Assembly: GCA_002695025.1 (NCBI GenBank)
Contig: NZNV01000019.1
Location: 62,001-126,000, forward strand
Length of the DNA stretch: 64,000 nucleotides
From: Owenweeksia sp.
Lineage (GTDB): Bacteria; Bacteroidota; Bacteroidia; Flavobacteriales; Schleiferiaceae
Direction: 5' to 3'
The notes beneath the pieces were generated by a model. It saw only the letters and a program-made list of their open reading frames with translations, searched no databases and was not told where the DNA came from. The position numbers were made by a program, and so were the translations under genes. Below are positions 53,333 through 61,707 of the stretch, piece by piece. How positions within the stretch are numbered: position 1 is the stretch's first letter; every line of letters begins with the position of its first letter.

Positions 53333-54370
53333 TTGATACTGAACCCACTTTTATATCGCCAAAACCTTATGTATGTGAGCCTGGGGCTCATTGTTTTAGC
53401 GGGTGTACAGGTTTGGGCCCTTACTCATTTTCTGCACCTGCGCTTTGCCTGGGCCCTTACGGATGCCAGTGTCCACTGGCTGGTACTGGCAACCCTTGCT
53501 TACTTTATTGCCAATACTCTTTCCTATTACCATCCTTCGTACGGAAAAGGCATTCTAAGCATACTAGCGCCCGCCATGCTTACTTTAATAGGTTTGCCAG
53601 TTGCCGATCATCTATGCAGCTGGACCATCAACAACCCGGAGTATAGTGCTTTCATACAGAATTGGGCGGTTTACCGCTATACCGTTTTCTTCCTGATATT
53701 GGTGGGAGTAACCTTAATGAGCCTGCTGTGGTACCGCCTGGGTGAAAAGGAAGATGCCCAGCGCAGAAAGGAGGAAACGGAACGCATTGCCCGCGAAGCA
53801 GAGCTTTTTAAACTACGCCAGCAGTTGCAACCTCATTTTTTGTTCAACAGCCTCAACTCCATCAATGCCCTCATTGGCAGCCGGCCCCAGGAAGCCCGCA
53901 ATATGGTACAACAGCTTTCGGATTTCCTTAGAGGAACCATCAGAAGAGAAGATCAAAGGCTGGTACCCTTGCAGGATGAATTACTCTATCTTAAGTTATA
54001 CCTGGATATTGAGCAGGTTCGCTTTGGGCACCGTTTGCAAATACGGATGCACCTGGATGACACCGCCACCTCCTGGCAGATACCTCCTCTAATCCTGCAG
54101 CCCCTTTTGGAGAACGCCATTAAATTCGGGGTTTATGGAACTACCGAGAATATAGAGATCGTACTTACTTCCAGGATTCAGGACAATCATTTGGAGTTGG
54201 TTATTGCAAACCCCTACGATCAGGATATGGAGCCCCCGGCCGGTACGGGCTTTGGGCTCAAATCCATTGAACGGAGACTGTTTCTTTTATACGGACGCAA
54301 GGATCTCCTGGAATTCCATAAAGATGAAAAACGGTTTACAGCCAAGGTTAAAATCCCTAAAACACTATGA
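53333..54370 (+). CDS. LytS/YehU-type sensor histidine kinase, system 1
   Basis: A 345-residue inner-membrane kinase. Four predicted membrane helices in residues 10-135, then the His_kinase (PF06580) domain with the phospho-acceptor His in QQLQPHFLFNSLNSINALIG, PLQDELLYLKLYLDIEQVRFG, and the ATP-binding PLILQPLLENAIKFGVYG and GTGFGLKSIERRL. No extracytoplasmic sensor domain beyond the membrane part. Translation probably starts at TTG 53333; the next ATG, at 53369, is inside the first helix. It overlaps its response regulator by four bases. Confidence 0.88.
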   Translation: MILNPLLYRQNLMYVSLGLIVLAGVQVWALTHFLHLRFAWALTDASVHWLVLATLAYFIANTLSYYHPSYGKGILSILAPAMLTLIGLPVADHLCSWTINNPEYSAFIQNWAVYRYTVFFLILVGVTLMSLLWYRLGEKEDAQRRKEETERIAREAELFKLRQQLQPHFLFNSLNSINALIGSRPQEARNMVQQLSDFLRGTIRREDQRLVPLQDELLYLKLYLDIEQVRFGHRLQIRMHLDDTATSWQIPPLILQPLLENAIKFGVYGTTENIEIVLTSRIQDNHLELVIANPYDQDMEPPAGTGFGLKSIERRLFLLYGRKDLLEFHKDEKRFTAKVKIPKTL

Positions 54371-55098
54371 TCAAAACCATACTGATAGATGATGAACCGC
54401 TGGCCTGTGACCTGGTAGCTGAGTACCTGCAGGACTTTCCGCAATTACAGGTAGTGAGCCGTTGCCACGATGGTTTCCAGGGCATGAAAGCCATTCAGGA
54501 ACATCAACCGGATCTTATTTTTTTGGACGTACAGATGCCGAAGATCAGTGGCTTTGAGTTATTGGAACTGCTGGAGGATCCTCCGGCTATAATCTTTACC
54601 ACCGCCTTTGATGAATATGCTTTAAAGGCCTTTGAGGCCAATGCGGTGGATTACCTGCTTAAGCCCTTTTCAAAAGAACGTTTTGAAAAAGCCATCAACA
54701 AATTTCTGGAACACCAGCCTGCAGAACATAAAAACATACAGCAACTGGCTGCTCAGAATCCCGGTAGCCAACCCAATCGCATCGTTTTGAAAGACAGTGG
54801 CCAGGTACGAATTATCCCGGTAAAAGATATTATCCGCCTGGAAGCCGATGGCGATTATGTGAAGATCTATAGCCGGGAAGGGAATTTTATGAAAAAGAAA
54901 ACCCTGCAACATTTTGAAGATACGTTAAGCAAAGAAGTATTTGCCCGCATCCACCGCACTCACCTTCTTAACATTTCTTACCTCGAAAGAATTGATCCTT
55001 ACCATAAGAATAGCCATATTGCGCGCCTCAAAGACGGAACCTATATCCCGGTAAGCAGGACTGGGTATCAAAGACTTAAAGAAACGCTCAATATTTAA
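54367..55098 (+). CDS. LytTR-family response regulator, system 1
   Basis: A 243-residue transcription regulator. Receiver domain: KTILIDDEPLACDLVAEYL with acidic pair, phospho-acceptor Asp in IFLDVQMPKISGFEL, T/S in IFTTAFDEYALKAF and Lys in LLKPFSKERFEKA. The C-terminal LytTR DNA-binding domain (about 140-243) begins RIVLKDSGQVRIIPVKDII and has FARIHRTHLLNISYLERID. It is coupled to its kinase. LytTR domains bind direct repeats of about nine bases at 21-base spacing. Confidence 0.9.
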   Translation: MIKTILIDDEPLACDLVAEYLQDFPQLQVVSRCHDGFQGMKAIQEHQPDLIFLDVQMPKISGFELLELLEDPPAIIFTTAFDEYALKAFEANAVDYLLKPFSKERFEKAINKFLEHQPAEHKNIQQLAAQNPGSQPNRIVLKDSGQVRIIPVKDIIRLEADGDYVKIYSREGNFMKKKTLQHFEDTLSKEVFARIHRTHLLNISYLERIDPYHKNSHIARLKDGTYIPVSRTGYQRLKETLNI

Positions 55099-55107
55099 TT
55101 CAATCTC

Positions 55108-56364
55108 ATGGATCACAAAAAAATGCACCCCGAAAGTTTAATGATGTCTTACGGCTATAAGCCGGAACTTTCCGAGGGTTCCATCAAATGCCCGATTTTT
55201 CAAACATCAACCTTTGTTTTTAAAACCGCTGAAGAGGGAAAAGCATTTTTTGAAGTGGCTTATGGATTGCGGGAAAAGGATGAACATGAAGAGCTTGGAC
55301 TCATTTACAGCCGCCTGAACAACCCGGACCTTGAAATACTCGAAAATCGGCTATGCCTGTGGGATGGCGCGGATGATTGTGCGGTATTTGAAAGCGGAAT
55401 GTCTGCCATCTCTACGGTACTGATGGAATTCCTGCAACCCGGTGACCTGTTGTTGTACAGCAACCCGGTATACGGTGGCACGGACCACTTTATTAAACAA
55501 GTACTGACCAAATTCGGCATTCATGTAGTAGGTTTTAAAACCGGCCAAAGCCAGGAGGAGATCGAACAGATCATCCAGGATAGCGGGCACGGTGACCGCC
55601 TGGCCATGATCTACGTAGAAACCCCCGCAAACCCAACCAATGATCTCATAGACCTGCGCTCCTGCAGCAACCTGGCAAGAAAATACAGCCATGATGATCA
55701 TAAGGTGCTGCTTACCGTGGATAACACCTATATGGGGCCCCTGTGGCAACACCCGCTGAAACATGGCGCTGACCTGGTCATCTACTCCGCCACCAAGTAC
55801 ATTGGCGGCCACAGTGATGTAATTGCCGGTGCCTGTTTAGGTAGTGCCGGGTTAATGCAAAGAGTAAAAGCCCTGCGCACCTTTTTGGGGAATATGGCCG
55901 GCCCGTGGACGGGTTGGTTATTGATGCGAAGCCTGGAAACCCTGAAAGTGCGCATGGAAAAACAGGCGACCAATGCCGCTAAGATCGCTGAATTCCTGGA
56001 GGGTCACCCCGCTATTGAACGTATTTACTACCTCGGCTCTTTACCGGCAGATGATGAGCGCAACCAGGAAATATTCCAGCGGCAGTGTACTTCTGCCGGG
56101 GCCATGCTTTCTTTTGATGTAAAAGGAGGCGAAAAAGAAGCTTTCCGCTTCCTGAACAATCTCAAACTCATCCGCCTGGCGGTGAGCCTGGGCAGCACGG
56201 AATCACTGGCCCAGCACCCTGCTTCCATGACCCACGCAGGAGTAGACCCTGAACTCCGGCAGGAGCTGGGTATTACCGACAAACTGGTTCGTTTGTCAGT
56301 AGGCGTGGAACATAGTGACGATCTTATAGACGATTTAAAACGAGCACTTACGGCAATAAGCTAG
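55108..56364 (+). CDS. cystathionine gamma-synthase family PLP enzyme
   Basis: A 418-residue trans-sulphuration enzyme. The PLP Lys is in YSATKYIGGHSDVIAG; other blocks are YSRLNNPDLEILENRLCLW, FESGMSAISTVL, SNPVYGGTDHF, VETPANPTNDL and SLGSTESLAQHPASMTHAG. The family covers cystathionine gamma-synthase, beta/gamma-lyase and methionine gamma-lyase; the sequence alone does not decide, though the ending SMTHAGVDPE.RQELGITDKLVRLSVG is shared by all. It begins nine bases after the response regulator and ends two bases from the convergent second regulator. Confidence 0.88.
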   Translation: MDHKKMHPESLMMSYGYKPELSEGSIKCPIFQTSTFVFKTAEEGKAFFEVAYGLREKDEHEELGLIYSRLNNPDLEILENRLCLWDGADDCAVFESGMSAISTVLMEFLQPGDLLLYSNPVYGGTDHFIKQVLTKFGIHVVGFKTGQSQEEIEQIIQDSGHGDRLAMIYVETPANPTNDLIDLRSCSNLARKYSHDDHKVLLTVDNTYMGPLWQHPLKHGADLVIYSATKYIGGHSDVIAGACLGSAGLMQRVKALRTFLGNMAGPWTGWLLMRSLETLKVRMEKQATNAAKIAEFLEGHPAIERIYYLGSLPADDERNQEIFQRQCTSAGAMLSFDVKGGEKEAFRFLNNLKLIRLAVSLGSTESLAQHPASMTHAGVDPELRQELGITDKLVRLSVGVEHSDDLIDDLKRALTAIS

Positions 56365-56366
56365 GC

Positions 56367-57110
56367 TTACTCCCCGGCCACCCAGCCTTTAAACCGGGGT
56401 GACTTATCCACGCTTACGATGGCATCCTCCGGAGTAGCAGGTTCCATTACCAGTTTCAGCCGGCCCTTGGAATAAGGTATCATTTCACGGATGCTATTGA
56501 TATGGATCACATACTGCCGGTTGATCTGGAAAAATTTCCGTGGATCCAGTTGTTCCGAAATAGCAGTAAGGGTTTGATCATAGAGATATTGGTTACCGGA
56601 TACATCGGTGATAAAGGAGTGCTTTCCCTGGGCAAAGAAAAACGCCACTTCATCTTCCTGTAAACTACGGATACGTTCACCCGTACTGACCAGGAAACGG
56701 TCTTTGTAACGGGGCCTCAACTCCGTTTCCAGTTGTTTCCAGTCCGCCTGAGGTGCGAGGGGGCGGCTTTCCAGTTTCTGCAGGGCGCGGTCCAGGTCAC
56801 TTTCCACCAGGGGTTTCAGTAAATAATCAATGCTATTCACCTTAAAGGCCCGCAGGGCATACTGGTCATAAGCCGTAGTAAAAATGACCGGGCATTGCAC
56901 TTCTACCTGGTCAAAGATCTGGAAGGAAATACCGTCCGAAAGATGAATATCCAGGAACAGGAAATCGGGCATTACCTTTAACAGTTCCTGCACCGCCTCA
57001 CGAACGGTCCCTACGGTATGCAGATGTTCCCAGGCGGGACGTTTGCGCTGCACATTGCGCACCAGCTTTTCAGCTGCCAAAGGCTCATCTTCTATAACCA
57101 GGTACTTCAT
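56367..57110 (-). CDS. LytTR-family response regulator, system 2
   Basis: A 247-residue regulator. Receiver: MKYLVIEDEPLAAEKLVRNV, phospho-acceptor Asp in FLFLDIHLSDGISFQIF, IFTTAYDQYALRAFKVNSID and LLKPLVESDLDRAL. LytTR domain from about 130: RYKDRFLVSTGERIRSLQED, FFQINRQYVIHINSIREMIP. It overlaps its kinase by four bases and closes the TonB-receptor operon. The probable target is the repeat pair at 60965-61001. Confidence 0.9.
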   Translation of the reverse strand: MKYLVIEDEPLAAEKLVRNVQRKRPAWEHLHTVGTVREAVQELLKVMPDFLFLDIHLSDGISFQIFDQVEVQCPVIFTTAYDQYALRAFKVNSIDYLLKPLVESDLDRALQKLESRPLAPQADWKQLETELRPRYKDRFLVSTGERIRSLQEDEVAFFFAQGKHSFITDVSGNQYLYDQTLTAISEQLDPRKFFQINRQYVIHINSIREMIPYSKGRLKLVMEPATPEDAIVSVDKSPRFKGWVAGE

Positions 57111-58162
57111 TGTTCTGATTCGATAAGGGGGATCTCCGCCCGGTAATGATCATCCAAAATACGGAAATGTGTCTTCCTGGAGGTCAACAAGCGGTAGCGT
57201 GCCTGCAGGTTTTCCAACCCAGTACCGGTAGAGGGGGCTTTTTCCCCCCGCAGCTGCAGGTTATTGCTCACCACGATATGATCACCTTCACTACTGATCT
57301 CTATGAGAAGAGGCTTGCTTTGCGAAGCCTCATTGTGTTTGATGGCGTTGCTCACCAGTTCCTGTAAACTCAGCGGAGGCACATACAGATCCAGGTGCTC
57401 TGCCGCTATCTTGCGCTTCACCTGTATGCCTTCCGCAAAACGTATCTTCTGAAGGTTGAGGTAACTTTCCAGAACGTGCAGTTCCCGTTGCAGAGGCACT
57501 ACCATCTCATCCTTTACTTCCAGCACATAGCGGTATACCCTGGCAAAATCATCAATAAAGTGCTGTGCTTTAGCAGGATCCTTTTCTACCAGTGAAGAAA
57601 GCACGTTGAGGCTATTGAACAAAAAGTGCGGATCCAGCTGACCTTTCAGAGAATCGAACTGGCTTTTCAAGCTTTGGGTCTTGAGCTTTTCCTCATTCAC
57701 CAGTGCTTCCTTCCAGGCCCTGAAAAGATAAACCCCTTCCACAATAGCCATCACGATCAGCGTTACCGTATTCCCGAAGAAGATATTCTCAAAATAAAAA
57801 TAAGGGGTAAGTTCCTTTTCTTCAAAAAGCGAGGTTTTACTAAAGGCCGTGATAATGAGAAACTGCATAATGGTGGTATAGGTGAATATCACCAGTATCT
57901 CCGGAAGTAATCGCTTTAAACCATACTTGTTCCATGGCATTTTACGGCTAAACCCCATAAAGATAAAACTACAACCGTAATACAGGCTCCCGGTTACAAG
58001 AAAGGAGTAGATGAAAGAAACCGAGCAATAATTCAGGCTCATCTCATCAGGCCCTGCCGGGGAGCCTACGTAATAGCGCATGAGGGAAAGCAGCGTTGGT
58101 ACCGTAGCGATACCAACCACTAACAGGAATTCTCCCACCCGGGGATTTAAGCGCTTAGCCAT
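57107..58162 (-). CDS. LytS/YehU-type sensor histidine kinase, system 2
   Basis: A 351-residue kinase with four membrane helices in residues 10-150 and a His_kinase domain: acceptor His in KGQLDPHFLFNSLNVLSSLV, PLQRELHVLESYLNLQKIRF and the ATPase PLSLQELVSNAIKHNEAS and GTGLENLQARYRLL. It overlaps the DUF3291-like gene by 16 bases and the regulator by four. Confidence 0.88.
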   Translation of the reverse strand: MAKRLNPRVGEFLLVVGIATVPTLLSLMRYYVGSPAGPDEMSLNYCSVSFIYSFLVTGSLYYGCSFIFMGFSRKMPWNKYGLKRLLPEILVIFTYTTIMQFLIITAFSKTSLFEEKELTPYFYFENIFFGNTVTLIVMAIVEGVYLFRAWKEALVNEEKLKTQSLKSQFDSLKGQLDPHFLFNSLNVLSSLVEKDPAKAQHFIDDFARVYRYVLEVKDEMVVPLQRELHVLESYLNLQKIRFAEGIQVKRKIAAEHLDLYVPPLSLQELVSNAIKHNEASQSKPLLIEISSEGDHIVVSNNLQLRGEKAPSTGTGLENLQARYRLLTSRKTHFRILDDHYRAEIPLIESEQ

Positions 58163-58503
58163 GCGGAAAGATCGCCTTTTTTCATCTTATCCTCAAGATG
58201 CTGTTTCGCCTCCTGGCGTGTAGGTAACTGTGAACTCTCCCAGCCCACAGCATAACCTCTACCCATCCTGGAACTAAGCTTCATAGCTTTGAGGTGAGCC
58301 CCGGAATTGCGGAAGGCCAGCATATCCTTTTTTTCCATCCAAGTAGTGAGCGTATGATAATTACGTAAATCACTGGGCCAAACCTCCATTTTTACCAGGC
58401 CTTTGGTGCTGTTTACTTGGTTAACCGAGCGGAAGGCATGCCATTGGAATAAAGGAACCGCCCACCACTTCTCTACTCTGAAATGCGTGTAACTGCAATA
58501 CAT
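58147..58503 (-). CDS. DUF3291-like dimeric alpha/beta-barrel protein
   Basis: A 118-residue protein of the small ABM/DUF3291-type fold. FQWHAFRSVNQVNSTKG, KMEVWPSDLRNYHTLTTWM and MLAFRNSGAHLKAMKLSSRM match the 'xxxLTxWxxxxxxxxFrxxxxHxxAM' pattern of spheroidene-monooxygenase-like and DUF3291 proteins. Ligand unknown. It sits between the TonB receptor (11 bases upstream) and the histidine kinase (16-base overlap), so it may be a cytosolic handler of the compound that the receptor imports. Confidence 0.75.
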   Translation of the reverse strand: MYCSYTHFRVEKWWAVPLFQWHAFRSVNQVNSTKGLVKMEVWPSDLRNYHTLTTWMEKKDMLAFRNSGAHLKAMKLSSRMGRGYAVGWESSQLPTRQEAKQHLEDKMKKGDLSAWLSA

Positions 58504-58514
58504 CTTACTCCGTT

Positions 58515-60896
58515 TTAAAAGGTTATACGATACAATACCATGGGAAAGAGACCAAGCTGGTAGGTAGTTATAGCCTCCTGCGCTTCAGCATCGTAATCCT
58601 GGCCAAAAGGGTTCTGGTGGTTGGTCACATTCTGTACATCCAACGCCCATTCCTGGGTCACCTTTTTACCCGAAAGCTTATAGCCAATCCGTATATCCGT
58701 TCTGAAATAAGGGTCATACTGCTCGCCAAAAGCGCGACTTTCATCGTACACTTCTTCGTCTTTGGCAATGGAGGCTGGCAGATCAAGGGGCGTGTAGCGC
58801 TGTCCACCGGCATAGGTGAGTTTGGCGTCCACCGTTATCGTTTTTCGCTTTCTGCGCTCGGTCTTGCTTTTGCCCAGCACAAATTCTTTACCTCCTAAAA
58901 GATTGTAAACGTAGTTCCCGTTAAAGGCCGTATTCCGCCAAATGCCATCACTACCGCGGTATTGTGACTCATACAAAGAGAGGGTGGTTAAGAAATAAAA
59001 GCCTTTATCCAGGAATTTTTCCAGGGTGAGATCTAAACCATAATTATAACCACGGCCCCCATTTTTAACCGAATCCGGGGCCCCGAAGTTAAAGCCCCCG
59101 GCATTGAGGCTGGAGAATGAACCGGGATGCTGTTCAATAACGGCATCGTATACGTATTGATAGTAAGTTTCCGCTTTAAAGTGTATGCGGTTGGCAAACA
59201 TACGGTCATAACCAAGCACAAAATGGTGACTTTTGGTAAAATCCAGGTCTTCATTAGGTTGGATATAGCTACCGTCCGGCAGGCGTATCTGCTCGTAGAG
59301 AATAACCACGGGTGCGATCTGGCTATGCAGTCCGTAGCCAAAATTAAGACTCTGGCCTTCCCGGAGGCGGTATGTAAGCCCAAAACGTGGTTCAATGCTG
59401 TAATTGGAATTGGACTGCAGGAACATGCTGTGTACACCCAGGTTGGCTTCCCATTTCTCATTAAAGCGATGTTGCCAATTTACATAAGGCTGGTAGAGCA
59501 TATCATTTTCCTGATGGTTCCTCAGGTCGCGGAAAGCATTGAGATCAGAATCATAGGTACTGTCCAGTAAATTGTAATTCTTGAAGGTTACAAAACTACC
59601 CACCCGTACTACGTTTCGTGCATTGAACTTTTTATTCACCAGCGCACTCAACTGGATATCATTCTGCACGAATTCCTGACGGTAAACAGGTGTGATCAGT
59701 TTTCCATCTGAACTGATGGTATCCACCGAAGTAAAGTTACCAATGGTAGTAGCGGCTACGGTTACTTTGGAGTACAGGTCTTTATTATAAAAATATTGGT
59801 GCGATGCCCCCAGCACTCCGGTACGGACGCGGTTGCGCAGATCCTGATCATCACTGTAAAAGCCTCCGTCACTCTCTTCGGACTCACTGTCCAGGAAATC
59901 AATGGAACTAATGCCACCCAGCGCAAAAACATCTATCGTTCCCTTTTTACTACTCGGAAAATGCAGCTTCATGCTCAGGTCCTGGTAATAGGGAACCGCT
60001 GTTCCCGTGCCGAAATCAATACCCATGGCTGACATCACTCCTAACGTAGAATAGCGGTAGTTGATCAGGTAGGAAGACTTAGCCTCACGGTTTATAGGAC
60101 CTTCGGCCCCGGCTTCCAGGCCGTTGAAACCGATCTGCCCTAAAAACTCATGTTTGTCGTAATTTCCATTGCGCATCTGGAGGTCAAAAACCCCGGAAAC
60201 CCCGTCACCGTATTCTGATGGGAAAGCTCCCGTTAGAAAGTCGGAATTGGCCAGTACGTTATTATTGAGCATGCTTACCGGCCCACCGGTAGCTCCCAAC
60301 CCGCCAAAGTGATTGGGGTTGGGAATATCAATGCCTTCCATCCTCCAAATAAGGCCAATGGGCGAGTTACCCCGGATCACAATGTCGTTTTGCGAGTCAT
60401 TGGAGCGTTGCACCCCGGCAAAGTTGGAGGCCATACGTGAAACATCCTGCAGGGCTCCTGCAAAGCGCTGGCTTTCTTCAATGGAGAAGGTGCGGCCCGA
60501 AACGGTTACACGTTCGTTCTTTACGCGTTCTTTCTGCTGGTCAGCCGTAACTACCACTTCATCCAGTTGTTCCGTATTCTCGCGCATGCTCACGTTAATC
60601 ACCAGCTCTTTGGAGCTTAACAACTCTACATTCTGTACCGTTACCGGTTCGTAACCCATAAAACTAAAGCCCAGGGAAACGCGGCCCACCGGAACGCCCT
60701 GAATAACGTAATAGCCGTCCACATCACTTACGGCACCTTTGCTGGTGCCCTCCTCCAGCACCAGTACATTAACCCCAGGGAGGGGTGTTTCGCTTTGCTG
60801 ATCAATAACACGACCACGGATATTCTGGGTAATAGCAGTTTGTGCATATCCTAAAGCACCAAACAAAAAGCTGATAATGAATAATTTAATTTTCAT
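58515..60896 (-). CDS. TonB-dependent receptor with carboxypeptidase-regulatory-like N-domain
   Basis: A 793-residue outer-membrane receptor. Signal peptide (MKIKLFIISFLFGALGYAQ), CarboxypepD_reg-like domain (residues 24-110: IRGRVIDQQSETPLPGVNVL, GAVSDVDGYYVIQGVPVGRV), plug (about 120-230: LDEVVVTADQQKERV, ISSIDFLDSESEE later), then a 22-strand-type barrel ending in YQLGLFPMVLYRITF with a terminal Phe. It lacks the SusC-specific features and has no SusD partner. The plug begins with EQLDEVVVTA, typical of phylum members. It is the first gene of an operon with the DUF3291-like protein and the second LytS/LytTR pair. A 16-base direct repeat lies 69 bases upstream. Confidence 0.9.
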   Translation of the reverse strand: MKIKLFIISFLFGALGYAQTAITQNIRGRVIDQQSETPLPGVNVLVLEEGTSKGAVSDVDGYYVIQGVPVGRVSLGFSFMGYEPVTVQNVELLSSKELVINVSMRENTEQLDEVVVTADQQKERVKNERVTVSGRTFSIEESQRFAGALQDVSRMASNFAGVQRSNDSQNDIVIRGNSPIGLIWRMEGIDIPNPNHFGGLGATGGPVSMLNNNVLANSDFLTGAFPSEYGDGVSGVFDLQMRNGNYDKHEFLGQIGFNGLEAGAEGPINREAKSSYLINYRYSTLGVMSAMGIDFGTGTAVPYYQDLSMKLHFPSSKKGTIDVFALGGISSIDFLDSESEESDGGFYSDDQDLRNRVRTGVLGASHQYFYNKDLYSKVTVAATTIGNFTSVDTISSDGKLITPVYRQEFVQNDIQLSALVNKKFNARNVVRVGSFVTFKNYNLLDSTYDSDLNAFRDLRNHQENDMLYQPYVNWQHRFNEKWEANLGVHSMFLQSNSNYSIEPRFGLTYRLREGQSLNFGYGLHSQIAPVVILYEQIRLPDGSYIQPNEDLDFTKSHHFVLGYDRMFANRIHFKAETYYQYVYDAVIEQHPGSFSSLNAGGFNFGAPDSVKNGGRGYNYGLDLTLEKFLDKGFYFLTTLSLYESQYRGSDGIWRNTAFNGNYVYNLLGGKEFVLGKSKTERRKRKTITVDAKLTYAGGQRYTPLDLPASIAKDEEVYDESRAFGEQYDPYFRTDIRIGYKLSGKKVTQEWALDVQNVTNHQNPFGQDYDAEAQEAITTYQLGLFPMVLYRITF

Positions 60897-60932
60897 GGTT
60901 GACAGGTTTTATTCCCGATTGATTTTTACAGG

Positions 60933-60957
60933 AGCAAAGCACGGGCTAAAGTACTGC
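60933..60957 (-). promoter_or_regulatory. probable promoter of the TonB-receptor operon
   Basis: On the minus strand a weak -7 box TGCTTTGC-like sequence near 60935-60942 follows a -33 TTG in CTTTTGG close to 60960, with about 19 bases between. The nearest copy of the AGTAAA-type direct repeat abuts the -33 element, so an activator bound there would contact the polymerase. Confidence 0.35.
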
Positions 60958-60964
60958 CTCCAAA

Positions 60965-61001
60965 AGTAAATGGGAGTGAAGGAGGAGTAAACGGGAGTGA
61001 A
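60965..61001 (-). promoter_or_regulatory. 16-base direct repeat, 21-base period: candidate LytTR operator
   Basis: AGTAAATGGGAGTGAA (60965-60980) and AGTAAACGGGAGTGAA (60986-61001) differ at one base and are separated by GGAGG, so the copies are 21 bases apart, two turns of the helix. This geometry is the one bound by LytTR-domain dimers. The repeat lies 69 bases upstream of the TonB-receptor gene, whose operon encodes a LytTR regulator. Confidence 0.7.
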
Positions 61002-61124
61002 CCGGAAAAGGCACCTACCACTTTAAACCTTTCCCTTTTTCATCGATCCAAGGAACGTATTATGTCGTAGATAGACACAGAGTAGAGTACAAATGCAGGT
61101 TTAGTTTTTGTAGGTTAAAGTTGG

Positions 61125-61155
61125 AAGCCTCTCCGTTCAGGGGAGGCTTTTTTTA
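61125..61155. terminator. hairpin terminator between the TonB-receptor promoter region and the YdeI-like gene
   Basis: AAGCCTCTCC and GGGGAGGCTT arms (one wobble), five-base loop. The T run is on the plus strand, yet both neighbouring genes are on the minus strand and the hairpin follows the YdeI-like gene stop by a few bases, so on its transcript the U tract is weak. It may act in both directions. Confidence 0.65.
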
Positions 61156-61158
61156 TTA

Positions 61159-61650
61159 CTACTGGTTACCTCTGGAAAGATCACCGGTCTTGAGTCTTTC
61201 TATCAATTGCAGGGAACGGTTGATACGGGTATCCACCATTTTAGCAGTATTGATGTAATACAAAAAACTACGCTGCAGGCCTGGCTTTAATTGCTCAAAA
61301 AGCTGCCTTCCTTCCTCATCCTGGTTCAGCACCTCCTGAAATTCCTCTGGCATGGGCATACCGTATTTACTGGTGTCCTCCTGCAAGGTCAATTGAGTTT
61401 CATCTCCCAGTATTAACCCGGCCTCCTTAAGAGTTTTACCTCCCAAAAGAATGAAGGTTTCACCGTTTTTACTTCGTTGTAAAGCCCGGTGGGCCTGCCA
61501 GCCATTTGCAAAGGTGACGACCATCCGTTTCTTGTTTGAACTACCCAGGAAGTTATCGGCAATACCAGGAGGCACCTCAATAAGGGGATAGCCCCCGGAT
61601 GAGGTCTTAGGCCGGATAAGAACCTTAAGCTTTACTGGTTTTGGTTTCAT
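61159..61650 (-). CDS. YdeI/OmpD-associated family protein with DUF1905-like N-terminus
   Basis: A 163-residue cytosolic protein. Residues 1-95 follow the DUF1905 pattern (GGYPLIEVPPGIADNFLG, ETFILLGGKTLKEAGLILGD) and residues 98-163 the YdeI/OmpD-associated C-terminal helix set (MPEEFQEVLNQDEEGRQLFE, SFLYYINTAKMVDTRINRSL). Family members are called bacteriocin-protection proteins in annotation, on limited evidence. It is on the same strand 57 bases downstream of mfd. Confidence 0.75.
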   Translation of the reverse strand: MKPKPVKLKVLIRPKTSSGGYPLIEVPPGIADNFLGSSNKKRMVVTFANGWQAHRALQRSKNGETFILLGGKTLKEAGLILGDETQLTLQEDTSKYGMPMPEEFQEVLNQDEEGRQLFEQLKPGLQRSFLYYINTAKMVDTRINRSLQLIERLKTGDLSRGNQ

Positions 61651-61707
61651 AACCTTCCAATTTTACAATCCCAGAATACCCTATCGTATTTTCTTGAACA
61701 AGTTGGC

